Part shown: in pieces, positions 17,357-26,062 of the stretch
Numbering within the stretch: the stretch's first letter is position 1
Layout: the number at the start of each line of letters is the position of its first letter
Assembly: GCA_964342825.1 (NCBI GenBank)
Contig: CAYFHO010000004.1
Location: forward strand, 62,001 to 126,000
Direction of reading: 5' to 3'
DNA length: 64,000 nt
Origin: AAA164-E04 sp964342825
GTDB lineage: Bacteria > Verrucomicrobiota > Verrucomicrobiia > Limisphaerales > AAA164-E04
Notes under the pieces: generated by a model
The model's database searches: none
What the model saw: the letters and a program-made list of their open reading frames with translations, nothing else
What the model was told of the DNA's origin: nothing
Made by a program: the position numbers and the translations under genes

Positions 17357-18478
17357 TCAAAGGCATTCTTTCAATGCCTGACAGACGTGTTTTACTTTGT
17401 TTTGGTCCAAGAAGGAATGCATCGGTAATGCCAATCCCTGTCGATATAATGTCGTTGAAACAGGACAGGTATCGGTCGGTTCAACGTTACCAGCATTGAA
17501 TGAAGGTAACAGATGAGCAGCAAAAGCACCCATCGAAGTTTCCACACCCTTTGATTTCAAATCCTGAATCAACGAATCACGTGAAATGGACTCGGGCAGC
17601 ACTACCATAAATGTCTGCCATGTATGGGAATAGTCCAAAGGTGGTAATCTCAGCTGACCCAAATCGCCTAACTCTTGATGGTAGTATTCTGCAATCGATG
17701 ATCGGTGCGAAAGCATTTTAGAAAATCTGGTCAGTTGTATATTACCCAAGGCTCCCTGAAACTCAGTTAAGCGGTAATTCCAACCGCAAGTTCCAAAACT
17801 GCGCTGATTCTTTTCGATAACCTGGCCATGATTTCGCAAACTGCGCAATCTAGAATCCAATGCAGAATCATTGGTAACGATGCATCCTCCCTCCCCTGTC
17901 GTGATGGATTTACGTGGATGAAAACTAAAAACTCCCATGACACCCATGGTTCCCACAGGCCCTAGTTCACAATTGGCCCCAAGAGCACATGCCGCATCTT
18001 CAATGACCCAAAAATCCTTTTCCTTTGCCTGGGAAAGAATTGATTCCATATCCGCAGGCAACCCGAATTCATGAACCACAATGATCCCCTGGATACGCTT
18101 TCCCAATTGACCGCATTGCTTTATTTTGAGCGCTAAATCTACAGGGCATAAATTGTAAGTATTGGGATCCACATCAACAAAAACCACTTCCGCACCACAC
18201 CGCACGGCCATGTTAGCGGCTGAAGGCCAGGCGAAACTTGGTACAAGAATAACATCCCCTTCAGTGACTCCAATGACCTCCAAAGCCAAATGCAATCCGG
18301 CAGTAGCTGATGAAACAGCAATTCCATGGGCTGCATTGTGAATTTGCGCTATGCTTTTTTCAAAACGCTCCACTTCCTTGCCTTGAACCAACCAGCCAGA
18401 TCGCAATACCTTGGCAATGGCATCGAGTTCGGCTTCCCCGATCTCTGGCCGCATCAATGGAATGGTTTCCTGTTCCAT
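17357..18478 (-). CDS. DegT/DnrJ/EryC1/StrS-family PLP aminotransferase (sugar aminotransferase)
   Basis: 373 residues, full family length. It opens with IPLMRPEIGEAELDAIAKVL, the standard start of DegT-type nucleotide-sugar aminotransferases. The PLP-binding parts are present: SSATAGLHLALEVIGV binds the phosphate and VIEDAACALGA supplies the ring-stacking Asp. SFHPRKSITTGEGGCIVTND carries the Schiff-base Lys within HPRKSITTGEGG. The enzyme would put an amino group on a keto-sugar nucleotide. Together with the fused dehydrogenase/acetyltransferase at 13824-15440 it could form a WbpB-WbpE-WbpD-like path to a diacetamido sugar. It follows the epimerase gene with a one-base gap, so the pair is almost certainly cotranscribed. 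Confidence 0.92.
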   Translation of the reverse strand: MEQETIPLMRPEIGEAELDAIAKVLRSGWLVQGKEVERFEKSIAQIHNAAHGIAVSSATAGLHLALEVIGVTEGDVILVPSFAWPSAANMAVRCGAEVVFVDVDPNTYNLCPVDLALKIKQCGQLGKRIQGIIVVHEFGLPADMESILSQAKEKDFWVIEDAACALGANCELGPVGTMGVMGVFSFHPRKSITTGEGGCIVTNDSALDSRLRSLRNHGQVIEKNQRSFGTCGWNYRLTEFQGALGNIQLTRFSKMLSHRSSIAEYYHQELGDLGQLRLPPLDYSHTWQTFMVVLPESISRDSLIQDLKSKGVETSMGAFAAHLLPSFNAGNVEPTDTCPVSTTLYRQGLALPMHSFLDQNKVKHVCQALKECL

Positions 18479-18479
18479 T

Positions 18480-19430
18480 TCAGAATTCCTTGAAATATTC
18501 CGCCGTGCGTTGAATACCTTCCTCTAGATCGACTTTCGCTTTGAACCCCAGGTCCTGCTCAATCTTCTCGACACTTGGGATACGCAAAGCAATGTCTGCA
18601 GATAGGGCGGGTTTGAATTCAATTTGAGACTTTGATTGAAGCACTCGACAAACAGTTTGAGCCAAGCCCAAGATGGTGATAGCACTGCGTGCGTTGCCTA
18701 TATTGTATGTCTGCCCAACCGCCTTTGGGGACTCGAGGCAGCGCATCAGGCATTCCACAAAATCATCAACATAACACCAGGCGCGTATCTGAGTTCCATC
18801 TCCATAAATATTGATGGTCTCACCTTTCAGAGCTTTTTTGATGAATATCTGCATGGCACCCTCCCCGGTCTGCCCTGGGCCGTAAACATTAAAAGGGCGA
18901 ACGGTAACGGTTGGCAAATTGTGTTGATGATGATAAGCCTTCACAAGGTGTTCCCCTGCCAGCTTGCTAACGGAATATACCCAGCGTGCCTCCCCTGCTG
19001 AGCCAGTAACTGCCAGGTCTTCCTCCCTTGAGTTCATGGCCATGGAACCAAAAACTTCCGAAGTAGAAAAATCTAGGAATCGATCCGTGACACCGTGCTT
19101 GGCCGCAGCACGAAGCACATTTGCAGTACCGATCATATTTACTTCCATGGTTCGGATAGGATTCTTGAGCACGGTATCAATCCCGGCAATGGCAGCGGCA
19201 TGCACTACCATGTCAAAACCTTTCAAGGAATGCTCAAGAGCCGCATCATCAAGAACATCTCCTCGGATCACCGAAACATGACTGTGTTCGGCATATCCAC
19301 TGTTAGTCAAAGTATCACGAGTGAAATTATCATAGACGGTAATCTCATTCTCATCCGCCAAACGTTTAATCAAAGTATTGGCAATAAATCCCGCTCCACC
19401 AGTAATGAATATCCTCTTATTCTGAATCAT
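18480..19430 (-). CDS. NAD-dependent nucleotide-sugar epimerase/dehydratase (extended SDR)
   Basis: The frame is open further upstream, but the natural start is the ATG at 19430, giving MIQNKRIFITGGAGFIANTL with the GGAGFIA Rossmann loop at the very N-terminus, and a protein of about 316 residues. DFSTSEVFGSMA contains the active-site Ser/Thr strand and WVYSVSKLAGE the catalytic Y-x3-K pair. VRPFNVYGPGQ and NIYGDGTQIRAWCYVDD are the usual substrate-binding segments of UDP-sugar 4-epimerases and dehydratases. It lies immediately upstream of the DegT aminotransferase gene in the same unit, so it plausibly makes the substrate of that enzyme or its epimer. The precise sugar is not determined. Confidence 0.88.
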   Translation of the reverse strand: MIQNKRIFITGGAGFIANTLIKRLADENEITVYDNFTRDTLTNSGYAEHSHVSVIRGDVLDDAALEHSLKGFDMVVHAAAIAGIDTVLKNPIRTMEVNMIGTANVLRAAAKHGVTDRFLDFSTSEVFGSMAMNSREEDLAVTGSAGEARWVYSVSKLAGEHLVKAYHHQHNLPTVTVRPFNVYGPGQTGEGAMQIFIKKALKGETINIYGDGTQIRAWCYVDDFVECLMRCLESPKAVGQTYNIGNARSAITILGLAQTVCRVLQSKSQIEFKPALSADIALRIPSVEKIEQDLGFKAKVDLEEGIQRTAEYFKEF

Positions 19431-19561
19431 ATGATAATGTTGGTTTGGCCCTATGCTAGTTCGGCATGTGAATCTTGGACAGTTCAATTTAAATCAGAAT
19501 GACAAAACATTCCCTTAAACATTTGAACCATGGTCTGCTCATGGATATCCATTCTACAGCT

Positions 19562-20392
19562 TCATTTATTTGCACCACGTCGCCCGGTTCGGATCCTCGT
19601 CTTGAAAGCCAGCATCCCCTCCTTACCGCTGATTTTTATCCTCTTAAGCAAATAAGGATTCATGGAATTCTTGGTAGTCATTCCAGCATTCGTAGTCACG
19701 GCACCAATATACCCGGCTTCCTTGACCAATTCAGGGTCTTGAGATTTCAAAATCCCAAAAGGATACGCAAATGTTTTGATCTCAACACCGAACCTGGCTT
19801 CGAGCATGTTTTTGCTTTGAACCAGTTCCTTCATCTTTGCTTCATCATCAAGTTCGCCAAAATTTGGATGAGTCATGGTATGCGAGGCCAGTTCAATCCG
19901 CCCACTGTCCAACAATTCCAATACCTGCGCGTCACTCAGTTTGGGTTCACGCTTTAATTCACCTGAATTGTGCTTTTTCTTTTTATTGGTGGACCACTCA
20001 GTCGAATGACGATCCACAACCAGGTAAACCGTTGCCTTGGCATCATATTGATCAAGGATGGGTAGCGCCTGGACTGCATTATCTGCAAATCCATCATCGA
20101 ACGTGATGGCGACACTTTTAGGAGGAAGTTGTTCCCATTGTTCAATGAGTTCAGCCACGGTGTAAAATTTCCAACCGTTTTCCTTCAGCCATTTAATCTG
20201 AGCATTAAAAAGAGAAGGTGAAACCCGCATTCCATTAAATCGGGCTCCTGGGACAGGTTCGCTCACCATGTGGTACATCAGGATCCTCGGGTGTTCCAAA
20301 GGAATACTTGGCCGCCACCAAGCATACCTCCAGGAAAACCAGATGAACCAGGCCAAGGACAAGAAAGGTATGACCAACCAAACCTTATCCAT
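19562..20392 (-). CDS. Membrane-anchored polysaccharide deacetylase (NodB homology)
   Basis: 276 residues. An N-terminal membrane helix (VWLVIPFLSLAWFIWFSW, about 4-21) would anchor the enzyme with its catalytic domain in the periplasm. The carbohydrate esterase 4 motifs are intact: AITFDDGFADN holds the catalytic and metal-binding Asp pair, and ELASHTMTHPNF gives the two metal-binding His residues (SHTMTHP). FAYPFG and the C-terminal KRIKISG segment are also family-like. Such enzymes remove N-acetyl groups from GlcNAc polymers. It overlaps the methyltransferase gene start-to-end by 8 bases, so the two are translationally coupled. The target could be the local exopolysaccharide. Confidence 0.9.
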   Translation of the reverse strand: MDKVWLVIPFLSLAWFIWFSWRYAWWRPSIPLEHPRILMYHMVSEPVPGARFNGMRVSPSLFNAQIKWLKENGWKFYTVAELIEQWEQLPPKSVAITFDDGFADNAVQALPILDQYDAKATVYLVVDRHSTEWSTNKKKKHNSGELKREPKLSDAQVLELLDSGRIELASHTMTHPNFGELDDEAKMKELVQSKNMLEARFGVEIKTFAYPFGILKSQDPELVKEAGYIGAVTTNAGMTTKNSMNPYLLKRIKISGKEGMLAFKTRIRTGRRGANK

Positions 20393-21149
20393 CGCTGTTT
20401 ACACGAGGTTTGATTCCTAAATATATCGAGCCTGTCTCAATCCGATCCATTGCCATACGCTGTAAACTTTGATCATCGAAAAGATCCGATCCAGTGATTG
20501 TCTTTACTTCAAAACCTACCTCCTGCATGCGCTCTGGATAATCATCTCCGTACGATCTTAAGTGTTCATCTGGACGATTGTCAGTTTGACTTCGAACGTT
20601 TCTAGGTTGATCATTGTGGTCTGAAGATAGCGTGGCTACTACGGGTACATTTAATATGGCCCAGCCGCCGGGAGTCAGCACTCTGAAAAATTCCTTCATT
20701 GCCTGAACATCATCAGGCACGTCCTGTAAAACATGACTACAGAAAACCGCTTCGAAGGAGCCATCTGGATAAGGAATGGACATCACATCAAATTGCTCCA
20801 TGACATCCTTGCGGATCAGATCAGCGGTGAGATATAGTCCGCCTGCCCAATTCCGAAAACTGGGCTCGAGACAGGGTTCGGGAGCTATGTGCAGCAGGCG
20901 AGTTGATTCGTTAAAAAATTTGGATTTTTCCTTTTCCAAAAAACTAAACACCAATCGATCTCGCTCACGTGAAATACAATAAGGGCACACGGCGTTCAGA
21001 CGTTTTCGCTCCCCCCTCCCAGCCGAACGAAATTTTCTGAAGGAACGCTTACAAACTGGGCAGTGAAATTGAGTCCCACGATAAAGAAGAGGACTGAGTT
21101 TATCCCTGAAACGTCGAACCTTTACCTCCAATGATTTTAGAAACTGCAT
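20385..21149 (-). CDS. Class I SAM-dependent methyltransferase with N-terminal zinc-ribbon-like motif
   Basis: 254 residues. The N-terminus has two CxxC pairs, CPVC (30-33) and CPYC (55-58), which could bind a zinc ion. A Methyltransf_11-like Rossmann domain follows. RLLHIAPEPCLEPSFR is an unusual variant of motif I, while SIPYPDGSFEAVFCSHVLQDVPDD matches the post-motif region and AMKEFFRVLTPGGWAILNVP the conserved strand-helix typical of small-molecule or sugar methyltransferases. Its position between a YrbL-like gene and a polysaccharide deacetylase, all on the minus strand with short gaps, points to a role in glycan modification (inference). The substrate is unknown. Confidence 0.82.
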   Translation of the reverse strand: MQFLKSLEVKVRRFRDKLSPLLYRGTQFHCPVCKRSFRKFRSAGRGERKRLNAVCPYCISRERDRLVFSFLEKEKSKFFNESTRLLHIAPEPCLEPSFRNWAGGLYLTADLIRKDVMEQFDVMSIPYPDGSFEAVFCSHVLQDVPDDVQAMKEFFRVLTPGGWAILNVPVVATLSSDHNDQPRNVRSQTDNRPDEHLRSYGDDYPERMQEVGFEVKTITGSDLFDDQSLQRMAMDRIETGSIYLGIKPRVNSDG

Positions 21150-21162
21150 ATTTTATTTTCGG

Positions 21163-21786
21163 CTATTTATCTGGCAGAAGGATACTGGTCCGGTAGTCAA
21201 ACTTCTTAATTTTCCGTTCAATTTTCTGACGTGCCAAAAAGCGGAACCAATCTGAAACTGGAATGAATTCGCTGTTGCCAATGCCATCGACAATGATCAA
21301 TCGGTATTGTTCAGGATCATTTTCGACGGCGATAATATTGTGAGGCAACAAATCTCGTGAGAGAAACAGGACCTCTCGCAACCAGGATTTAAATTCATCG
21401 AAGGCAGCACGCAAACCTTGATTCATTCCATCGGGCAACACTTGTTCAAGATTCCCGGGGAAGTCACCGTTGTGGTTTCGAAACAATTCAGTCACGATCC
21501 CCAATCCCTGATCCGTATCTACCGTTCCAAAAAAACGGGGAACATGTTCCCAAATTCTCGGATTCTGTTTTGCATTCAGCCTCCGATAGATCTTCAACTC
21601 CTTCCATTGGTCATCAAAGCCCTTTAAATTCCTGAATCGTCGCCATCCCTTTTCCAGTGCTCTGCGTGCCTCGGGAGTCCTGTCAGGGCGCAGCACCTTG
21701 ACACATCGTTCGGAATCTTCAGGGTGAATGTAACACCGCCGGGTTCCCCCCACTGCAAAAGGCTTGAGATGTTTCAATTGCAACAT
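21163..21786 (-). CDS. YrbL-like (PhoP regulatory network protein) kinase-fold protein
   Basis: The frame opens with a TTG at 21813, but the ATG at 21786 gives MLQLKHLKPFAVGGTRRCYI, which lines up with the start of E. coli YrbL as I recall it, and yields 207 residues. Recognisable YrbL features are GGTRRCYIHPEDSERCVKVL, YRRL-H-PRFFGTVDTDQGLG, SRDLLPHNII (resembling a catalytic loop of small-molecule kinases) and the later VDGIGNSEFIPVSDWFRF. YrbL-type proteins adopt a protein-kinase-like fold. In some species they sit in LPS or sugar loci and may phosphorylate sugars or lipids, but the activity here is not established. It lies 14 bases before the methyltransferase gene. Confidence 0.78.
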   Translation of the reverse strand: MLQLKHLKPFAVGGTRRCYIHPEDSERCVKVLRPDRTPEARRALEKGWRRFRNLKGFDDQWKELKIYRRLNAKQNPRIWEHVPRFFGTVDTDQGLGIVTELFRNHNGDFPGNLEQVLPDGMNQGLRAAFDEFKSWLREVLFLSRDLLPHNIIAVENDPEQYRLIIVDGIGNSEFIPVSDWFRFLARQKIERKIKKFDYRTSILLPDK

Positions 21787-21819
21787 GTGCCAGATTTTCA
21801 GAAATGAAACCAAGCCACA

Positions 21820-22224
21820 TCACTGCCCATCGATATAGCTTTGCAGTAAAATGGCTGCAGACATGGAATCCACCTTTTGCTTGCGCTTATCACGGCGAAC
21901 ATCGGCCTCAATCATAACTCGATTAGCCTGGGCGCTCGTTAATCTCTCATCCCAGGTTCGAATGGGTGTGGTCAGACTTTCACGCAACATTTCAACGAAT
22001 GCTCTGACTTTTTCAGCTGCCGGACCGTAACTGCCGTCCATATTTCTAGGCATGCCCACCAGAATTAATTCCAATTTACCCTCCCATTCATTCTTGATGT
22101 ATTGAACAACTTTTTCGGGAGGTTGGGCATCCACATATTGTACTGGTTGAGCGATCATTTGCATTTCATCACTGATGGCAACACCAATTCGCACCGTCCC
22201 ATGGTCTAAAGCCAAAATACGCAT
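21820..22224 (-). CDS. ruvX: Putative pre-16S rRNA nuclease / Holliday junction resolvase YqgF (RuvX)
   Basis: 134 residues, normal for the YqgF/RuvX family. The RNase-H-like fold begins MRILALDHGTVRIGVAISD with the metal-binding Asp at residue 7. The middle has ELILVGMPRNMDGSYGPAAE, and the C-terminus carries TWDERLTSAQANRVM and VDSMSAAILLQSYID with the remaining acidic active-site residues. Family members process the 5' end of 16S rRNA and were first described as Holliday-junction resolvases. It is followed by the YrbL-like gene and preceded by hemL, all on the minus strand. Confidence 0.95.
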   Translation of the reverse strand: MRILALDHGTVRIGVAISDEMQMIAQPVQYVDAQPPEKVVQYIKNEWEGKLELILVGMPRNMDGSYGPAAEKVRAFVEMLRESLTTPIRTWDERLTSAQANRVMIEADVRRDKRKQKVDSMSAAILLQSYIDGQ

Positions 22225-22257
22225 CTCGATTGTTTTCAGGTCCGGTCGATCGCTAAC

Positions 22258-23550
22258 TTAATTACGGATGGATTTCATCGATTCTTCCGCAGATTCGATG
22301 GTTTTATCAATGTCTTCTTCAGAATGAGCAGCTGAAAGGAAGCCGGCTTCAAATTGCGAGGGAGCCACATAAACACCTCGATCAAGCATACCATGGAAAT
22401 AGTGGGTAAATAAATCTCGATCACATTTCATGGCATCTCCCAAATTCATGACAGCATGCTTTCCAAAATAACCACAAAACATCGATCCACACCTTTGGAA
22501 AGTCACATCCAGGTTTGCTTTTTCTGCTGCGACTTTCATCCCAGCTTCCAGACGTGCTCCGAGTTTCTCCAGTTTTCGATGGACTTCTCCAGACTGAAGC
22601 ACTTCAAGTGCTGCAATTCCAGCAGCCAAAGCCAGAGGGTTTCCGCTCAGAGTACCTGCCTGATAAACCGGACCTACCGGGGCCAGTTGATCCATGATAT
22701 CTGCTCGACCACCAAAGGCGCCAACAGGTAATCCTCCTCCAATTATTTTCCCAAGACAGGTCAAGTCAGGTACTATTCCATAAAGCTCCTGAGCACCACC
22801 GGGAGCCACCCGAAACCCAGTCATTACCTCATCAAAAATCAGCAAAGCTTTGTGGTGGTTGGTAAGATCTCTCAGTCCTTTGAGAAATCCATCTCCCGGT
22901 AATATCAACCCGGCGTTACCAACGATGGGTTCCAATATAATGCCGGCAATTTGCCCAGGATTAGCCTCCAAAGCCTGGCTGACCGCATCCAAATCATTGT
23001 AGGGGAGAACGATGGTATGTTGCGTAAACTCTTTCGGAACACCGGCACTGTCAGGATTCCCAAATGTCAGAGCCCCTGATCCAGCCTTTACCAGGAGAGA
23101 ATCCGAATGGCCATGATAACAGCCATCAAACTTGATGATCTTATCCCGCTCCGTAAAGCCTCTGGCAACTCGAATGGCACTCATACAAGCTTCGGTTCCC
23201 GAATTGCACATGCGAACCTTTTCCATGCTGGGGAACAATTCCTTGATCAATTCGGCCATCCTTGGTTCGTAGGGATTAGGAATCCCGAAACTGGTTCCCT
23301 TTTCGGCAGCTTGCTGAACCGCTTTGACTATTCCTGGATATGCGTGCCCTAATATCGCAGGCCCCCAAGTCCCCACATAATCAATGTAATCATTGCCATC
23401 CACGTCCCATATGTGTGCGCCCTCGGCACGATCCACAAAGAACGGTTCTCCCCCCACCGCTCGAAATGCACGAACTGGTGAATTAACACCGCCGGGAATA
23501 TGTTGAAGGGAGGCGGCAAACAGCTTTTTAGATCGATCAGTCAATCGCAT
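22258..23550 (-). CDS. hemL: Glutamate-1-semialdehyde 2,1-aminomutase
   Basis: 430 residues, full length for the enzyme that converts glutamate-1-semialdehyde to 5-aminolevulinate in tetrapyrrole (haem) synthesis by the C5 route. The family start RSKKLFAASLQHIPGGVNSP and PVRAFRAVGGEPFF are present. MCNSGTEACMSAIRVARG binds the PLP phosphate, LLIFDEVMTGFRVA gives the ring-binding Asp, and CLGKIIGGGLPVGAFGG contains the Schiff-base Lys near residue 267. It lies between the M24 peptidase and ruvX genes on the minus strand with gaps of 21 and 33 bases, a compact housekeeping arrangement. Confidence 0.97.
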   Translation of the reverse strand: MRLTDRSKKLFAASLQHIPGGVNSPVRAFRAVGGEPFFVDRAEGAHIWDVDGNDYIDYVGTWGPAILGHAYPGIVKAVQQAAEKGTSFGIPNPYEPRMAELIKELFPSMEKVRMCNSGTEACMSAIRVARGFTERDKIIKFDGCYHGHSDSLLVKAGSGALTFGNPDSAGVPKEFTQHTIVLPYNDLDAVSQALEANPGQIAGIILEPIVGNAGLILPGDGFLKGLRDLTNHHKALLIFDEVMTGFRVAPGGAQELYGIVPDLTCLGKIIGGGLPVGAFGGRADIMDQLAPVGPVYQAGTLSGNPLALAAGIAALEVLQSGEVHRKLEKLGARLEAGMKVAAEKANLDVTFQRCGSMFCGYFGKHAVMNLGDAMKCDRDLFTHYFHGMLDRGVYVAPSQFEAGFLSAAHSEEDIDKTIESAEESMKSIRN

Positions 23551-23571
23551 AGGATCTATTAAATAAATTGA

Positions 23572-24732
23572 TCAAATTTCCAAAACCTTCTCAAATGAAG
23601 TCAACACACGAGCCTTACCCGATCTAACCACGATGACATCCTCCAGCCTGACACCACCTACATCATAATAATACAAACCAGGTTCAACGGTCATCACATT
23701 CCCAGACTTCAAAGTATCAACGGAAGTTTTTCCAATTCTCGGCCATTCATGTATCTCAAGCCCCAAACCATGCCCGGTGCCATGGTAAAAACCTGACATT
23801 CTTCCGTTGATTCTCTTGGTGGGAAAATCGTGGGTTCGAAAAACTTCTTCAACTTCCTCGTGGACTGCTCGACCTGAAGAACCATCTTTAATGATATCGA
23901 TCGCGTGCTGCTGTGCTTTTTGCACGGCAGCATACTGTTTCTTCACTCCATCACTGGCCTTGCCTCTAACTACCGTTCGAGTCATGTCCCCAAAGAAACC
24001 AGTGGTTTCGCTGCGAGGAAATATATCCAAAATGATGGCTTGATGAGCCTTGAGAACACCTGAACCACGGTTATGAGGATCACATGCCTGATTTCCACCT
24101 GCGACGATGGTGTTACTGGCTAGTCCTCCTTCCTGACAAATGGCCGTATGGATCACAGCCCTTAATTTCTCAGATGTCAGGGGCTTTCCTTGGAATGTGA
24201 GAATTTTTTTCTTGTTGATTTTGGATTGTTTCAAAGTGCGAACTGCAACCTCCAACCCTATCTCAGTCATCCGTAACGCTTCTTGCAAATGTTGTATTTC
24301 TTTAGGCGTTTTGATGAGTCTTTCTGGAAACACCTCGGCAGGCTCCAGAACCAAATCTGGACAATGTTCCTGAATCACTCTTGCCATATGGAGAGGAAAC
24401 GTTTCAGGCACCTTGATGGATCGAATCCGGTATTTCTTAAGCATCCATGCGGCAACCTCTCCCCAACCAGGATGTCGGATATCTTTGCGACGGAGAAGGG
24501 ATTGTATTTTGGTCAAAGACAAGATTTCACAGTGAGGAGCTTCTTTCTCGGCTCGATCAAATTCAAGATCGCTCATGCACAAGTATTCCCTACCTTTACG
24601 TCTCAGGTAGATGAATGGATCAGGAGCAAACAAACCTGAAGCATAGAGCATATCCGCGCAATGATCGCTGTCGGCTATGATTAATACGTCAGGAGGAGTG
24701 ATAGATTTGTTTTTTTTCTTTTTAGCTGCCAT
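23572..24732 (-). CDS. M24-family metallopeptidase (Xaa-Pro aminopeptidase-like)
   Basis: 386 residues. It has a non-catalytic N-terminal domain (about 1-155) with a Lys-rich beginning, then a pita-bread M24 catalytic domain. All five expected metal ligands can be seen: Asp in ILDIFPRSE, Asp in GFFGDMTRTV, His in HGTGHGLGLEIHE, Glu in MTVEPGLYY and Glu in GGVRLEDVIVV. Enzymes of this group remove N-terminal residues ahead of proline in the cytoplasm, although some relatives act on other substrates. Full-length Xaa-Pro aminopeptidases are often slightly larger, so this is a short version. It is encoded directly downstream of sppA (14-base gap), giving a pair of peptide-degrading enzymes. Confidence 0.88.
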   Translation of the reverse strand: MAAKKKKNKSITPPDVLIIADSDHCADMLYASGLFAPDPFIYLRRKGREYLCMSDLEFDRAEKEAPHCEILSLTKIQSLLRRKDIRHPGWGEVAAWMLKKYRIRSIKVPETFPLHMARVIQEHCPDLVLEPAEVFPERLIKTPKEIQHLQEALRMTEIGLEVAVRTLKQSKINKKKILTFQGKPLTSEKLRAVIHTAICQEGGLASNTIVAGGNQACDPHNRGSGVLKAHQAIILDIFPRSETTGFFGDMTRTVVRGKASDGVKKQYAAVQKAQQHAIDIIKDGSSGRAVHEEVEEVFRTHDFPTKRINGRMSGFYHGTGHGLGLEIHEWPRIGKTSVDTLKSGNVMTVEPGLYYYDVGGVRLEDVIVVRSGKARVLTSFEKVLEI

Positions 24733-24746
24733 GAGAAAATATGGGA

Positions 24747-25865
24747 TTATCGAATATAGGTGGGTGAAAGCAGGTAAAGTCGGCCAGCTTCAAGACGAGG
24801 AACATCCAGGCCAATATCGAGAGTTACTTTGTTTTCAGTATCTGCCTGCCCTACGAAGCGGAACAGTGAAGAGAATGAAAAAGGTTTTTCGTAGGCTATC
24901 AGGTTGGCATTTTCAATACCGACGAGCGATTTGGCTCGATCAAAGGCCGCATCAAATCCCCCCAGTTCATCCACGAAGCCAAGCTCAAAAGCTTGCTGCC
25001 CCGAAAGAATGCGTCCATCTGCATAATCCTGCCAATCCGGGGACAAAGAACGGCCTTCATCTCCATCCTGATCCAGGGACCAATTGCGTCCCTCCAAGAT
25101 CACTTCCTTGAACCGACTAAAGGTCGAATCCACCATAGCTTGAACCATCGCTTTTTCTTCTTTGGAAATTTCACTTGGATGCTTTTCACCGCTGAGCATG
25201 TCTTTGAAACGCCCACTCTTGAAAACATTTGGCGCCACACCCACCTTGTCCATCAAAGACCGATAGTTGTAACCATGCATGATCACGCCAATACTACCTG
25301 TAATGGTCAATGGATGAGCCACAATCCAACGGCATGGGGAGGATACATAATAACCTCCCGAGGCTGCTAAGCCGGCCATGGATGCAATGACCGGTTTTCC
25401 GGTCGAATTCTGAAAATCCTTTATCTTTTCATAGATCTGATCCGATGCCAAAACCTCTCCACCAGGTGAATCGACTTTTAAAATAACAGCCTTGATAGAA
25501 TCGTCTTTGGAAGCCTGTTTCAACTGCTCCTCAATCCATCGAACCATGTTCAAACCGCTACGATCCAATGCGAGATTGGAAATGATTCCAGAAATATCGG
25601 CGACAAGAATCTTGTCCTTTGACCGGTTATTCTCCAGGACAATTTCTTCCATTTTGGGAAGCTGCAGGGTGGTGTTTCCCGCACCGGCGACCGATTCGAG
25701 GTAAAACCCCAAATTACTCAAAGTACTCAGAACAAGCAGTCCAAATAAAAGGAAAATGATCAACCAAAGACCAAACCTCCTCCGCGGCGGAGGATAATAT
25801 CCACGCGGAGGCATCGGGCCTCCTCCCGGGGCCTGGCCTCCTAAGGGGGAACCATAAGCATTCAT
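24747..25865 (-). CDS. sppA: Signal peptide peptidase SppA (S49 family), short form
   Basis: 372 residues. A Pro/Gly-rich cytoplasmic N-terminus (about 1-30) precedes one membrane helix (FGLWLIIFLLFGLLVLSTLS, about 31-50). The catalytic domain then faces outward. KAVILKVDSPGGEVLASDQI is the conserved strand before the active site, ASMAGLAASGGYYVSSPC carries the nucleophile Ser in ASGGYY, and FKSGRFKDMLSGEKHPS contains the Lys (RFKDM) expected to act as general base by comparison with Bacillus SppA. HPLTITGSIGVIM is also typical. The enzyme degrades leftover signal peptides in the membrane. This is the single-domain form, unlike the double-length E. coli SppA. Confidence 0.94.
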   Translation of the reverse strand: MNAYGSPLGGQAPGGGPMPPRGYYPPPRRRFGLWLIIFLLFGLLVLSTLSNLGFYLESVAGAGNTTLQLPKMEEIVLENNRSKDKILVADISGIISNLALDRSGLNMVRWIEEQLKQASKDDSIKAVILKVDSPGGEVLASDQIYEKIKDFQNSTGKPVIASMAGLAASGGYYVSSPCRWIVAHPLTITGSIGVIMHGYNYRSLMDKVGVAPNVFKSGRFKDMLSGEKHPSEISKEEKAMVQAMVDSTFSRFKEVILEGRNWSLDQDGDEGRSLSPDWQDYADGRILSGQQAFELGFVDELGGFDAAFDRAKSLVGIENANLIAYEKPFSFSSLFRFVGQADTENKVTLDIGLDVPRLEAGRLYLLSPTYIR

Positions 25866-26062
25866 GCGATAAGGCTATCTATGATTCACCACGGGGGCAA
25901 GCGGTATTGAAGGCCAGCCCTGCAAGTCTTCCATTCTAACCGGGCACCTCAAAGCTCACTTTGGTATCACGATTTACTAGAGAGGGAGTCATAGCGGAAA
26001 CTGCTACTACCGCAGGTATTGATAATCAAATGTAAATCCTCGGAAAAAGGAGGATGCCTGAT

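Noticed and set aside
19499..19957. Open frame of 152 codons on the plus strand antisense to the polysaccharide deacetylase gene
   Set aside because: The opposite strand encodes a complete deacetylase with intact active site. The plus-strand frame has no known features.
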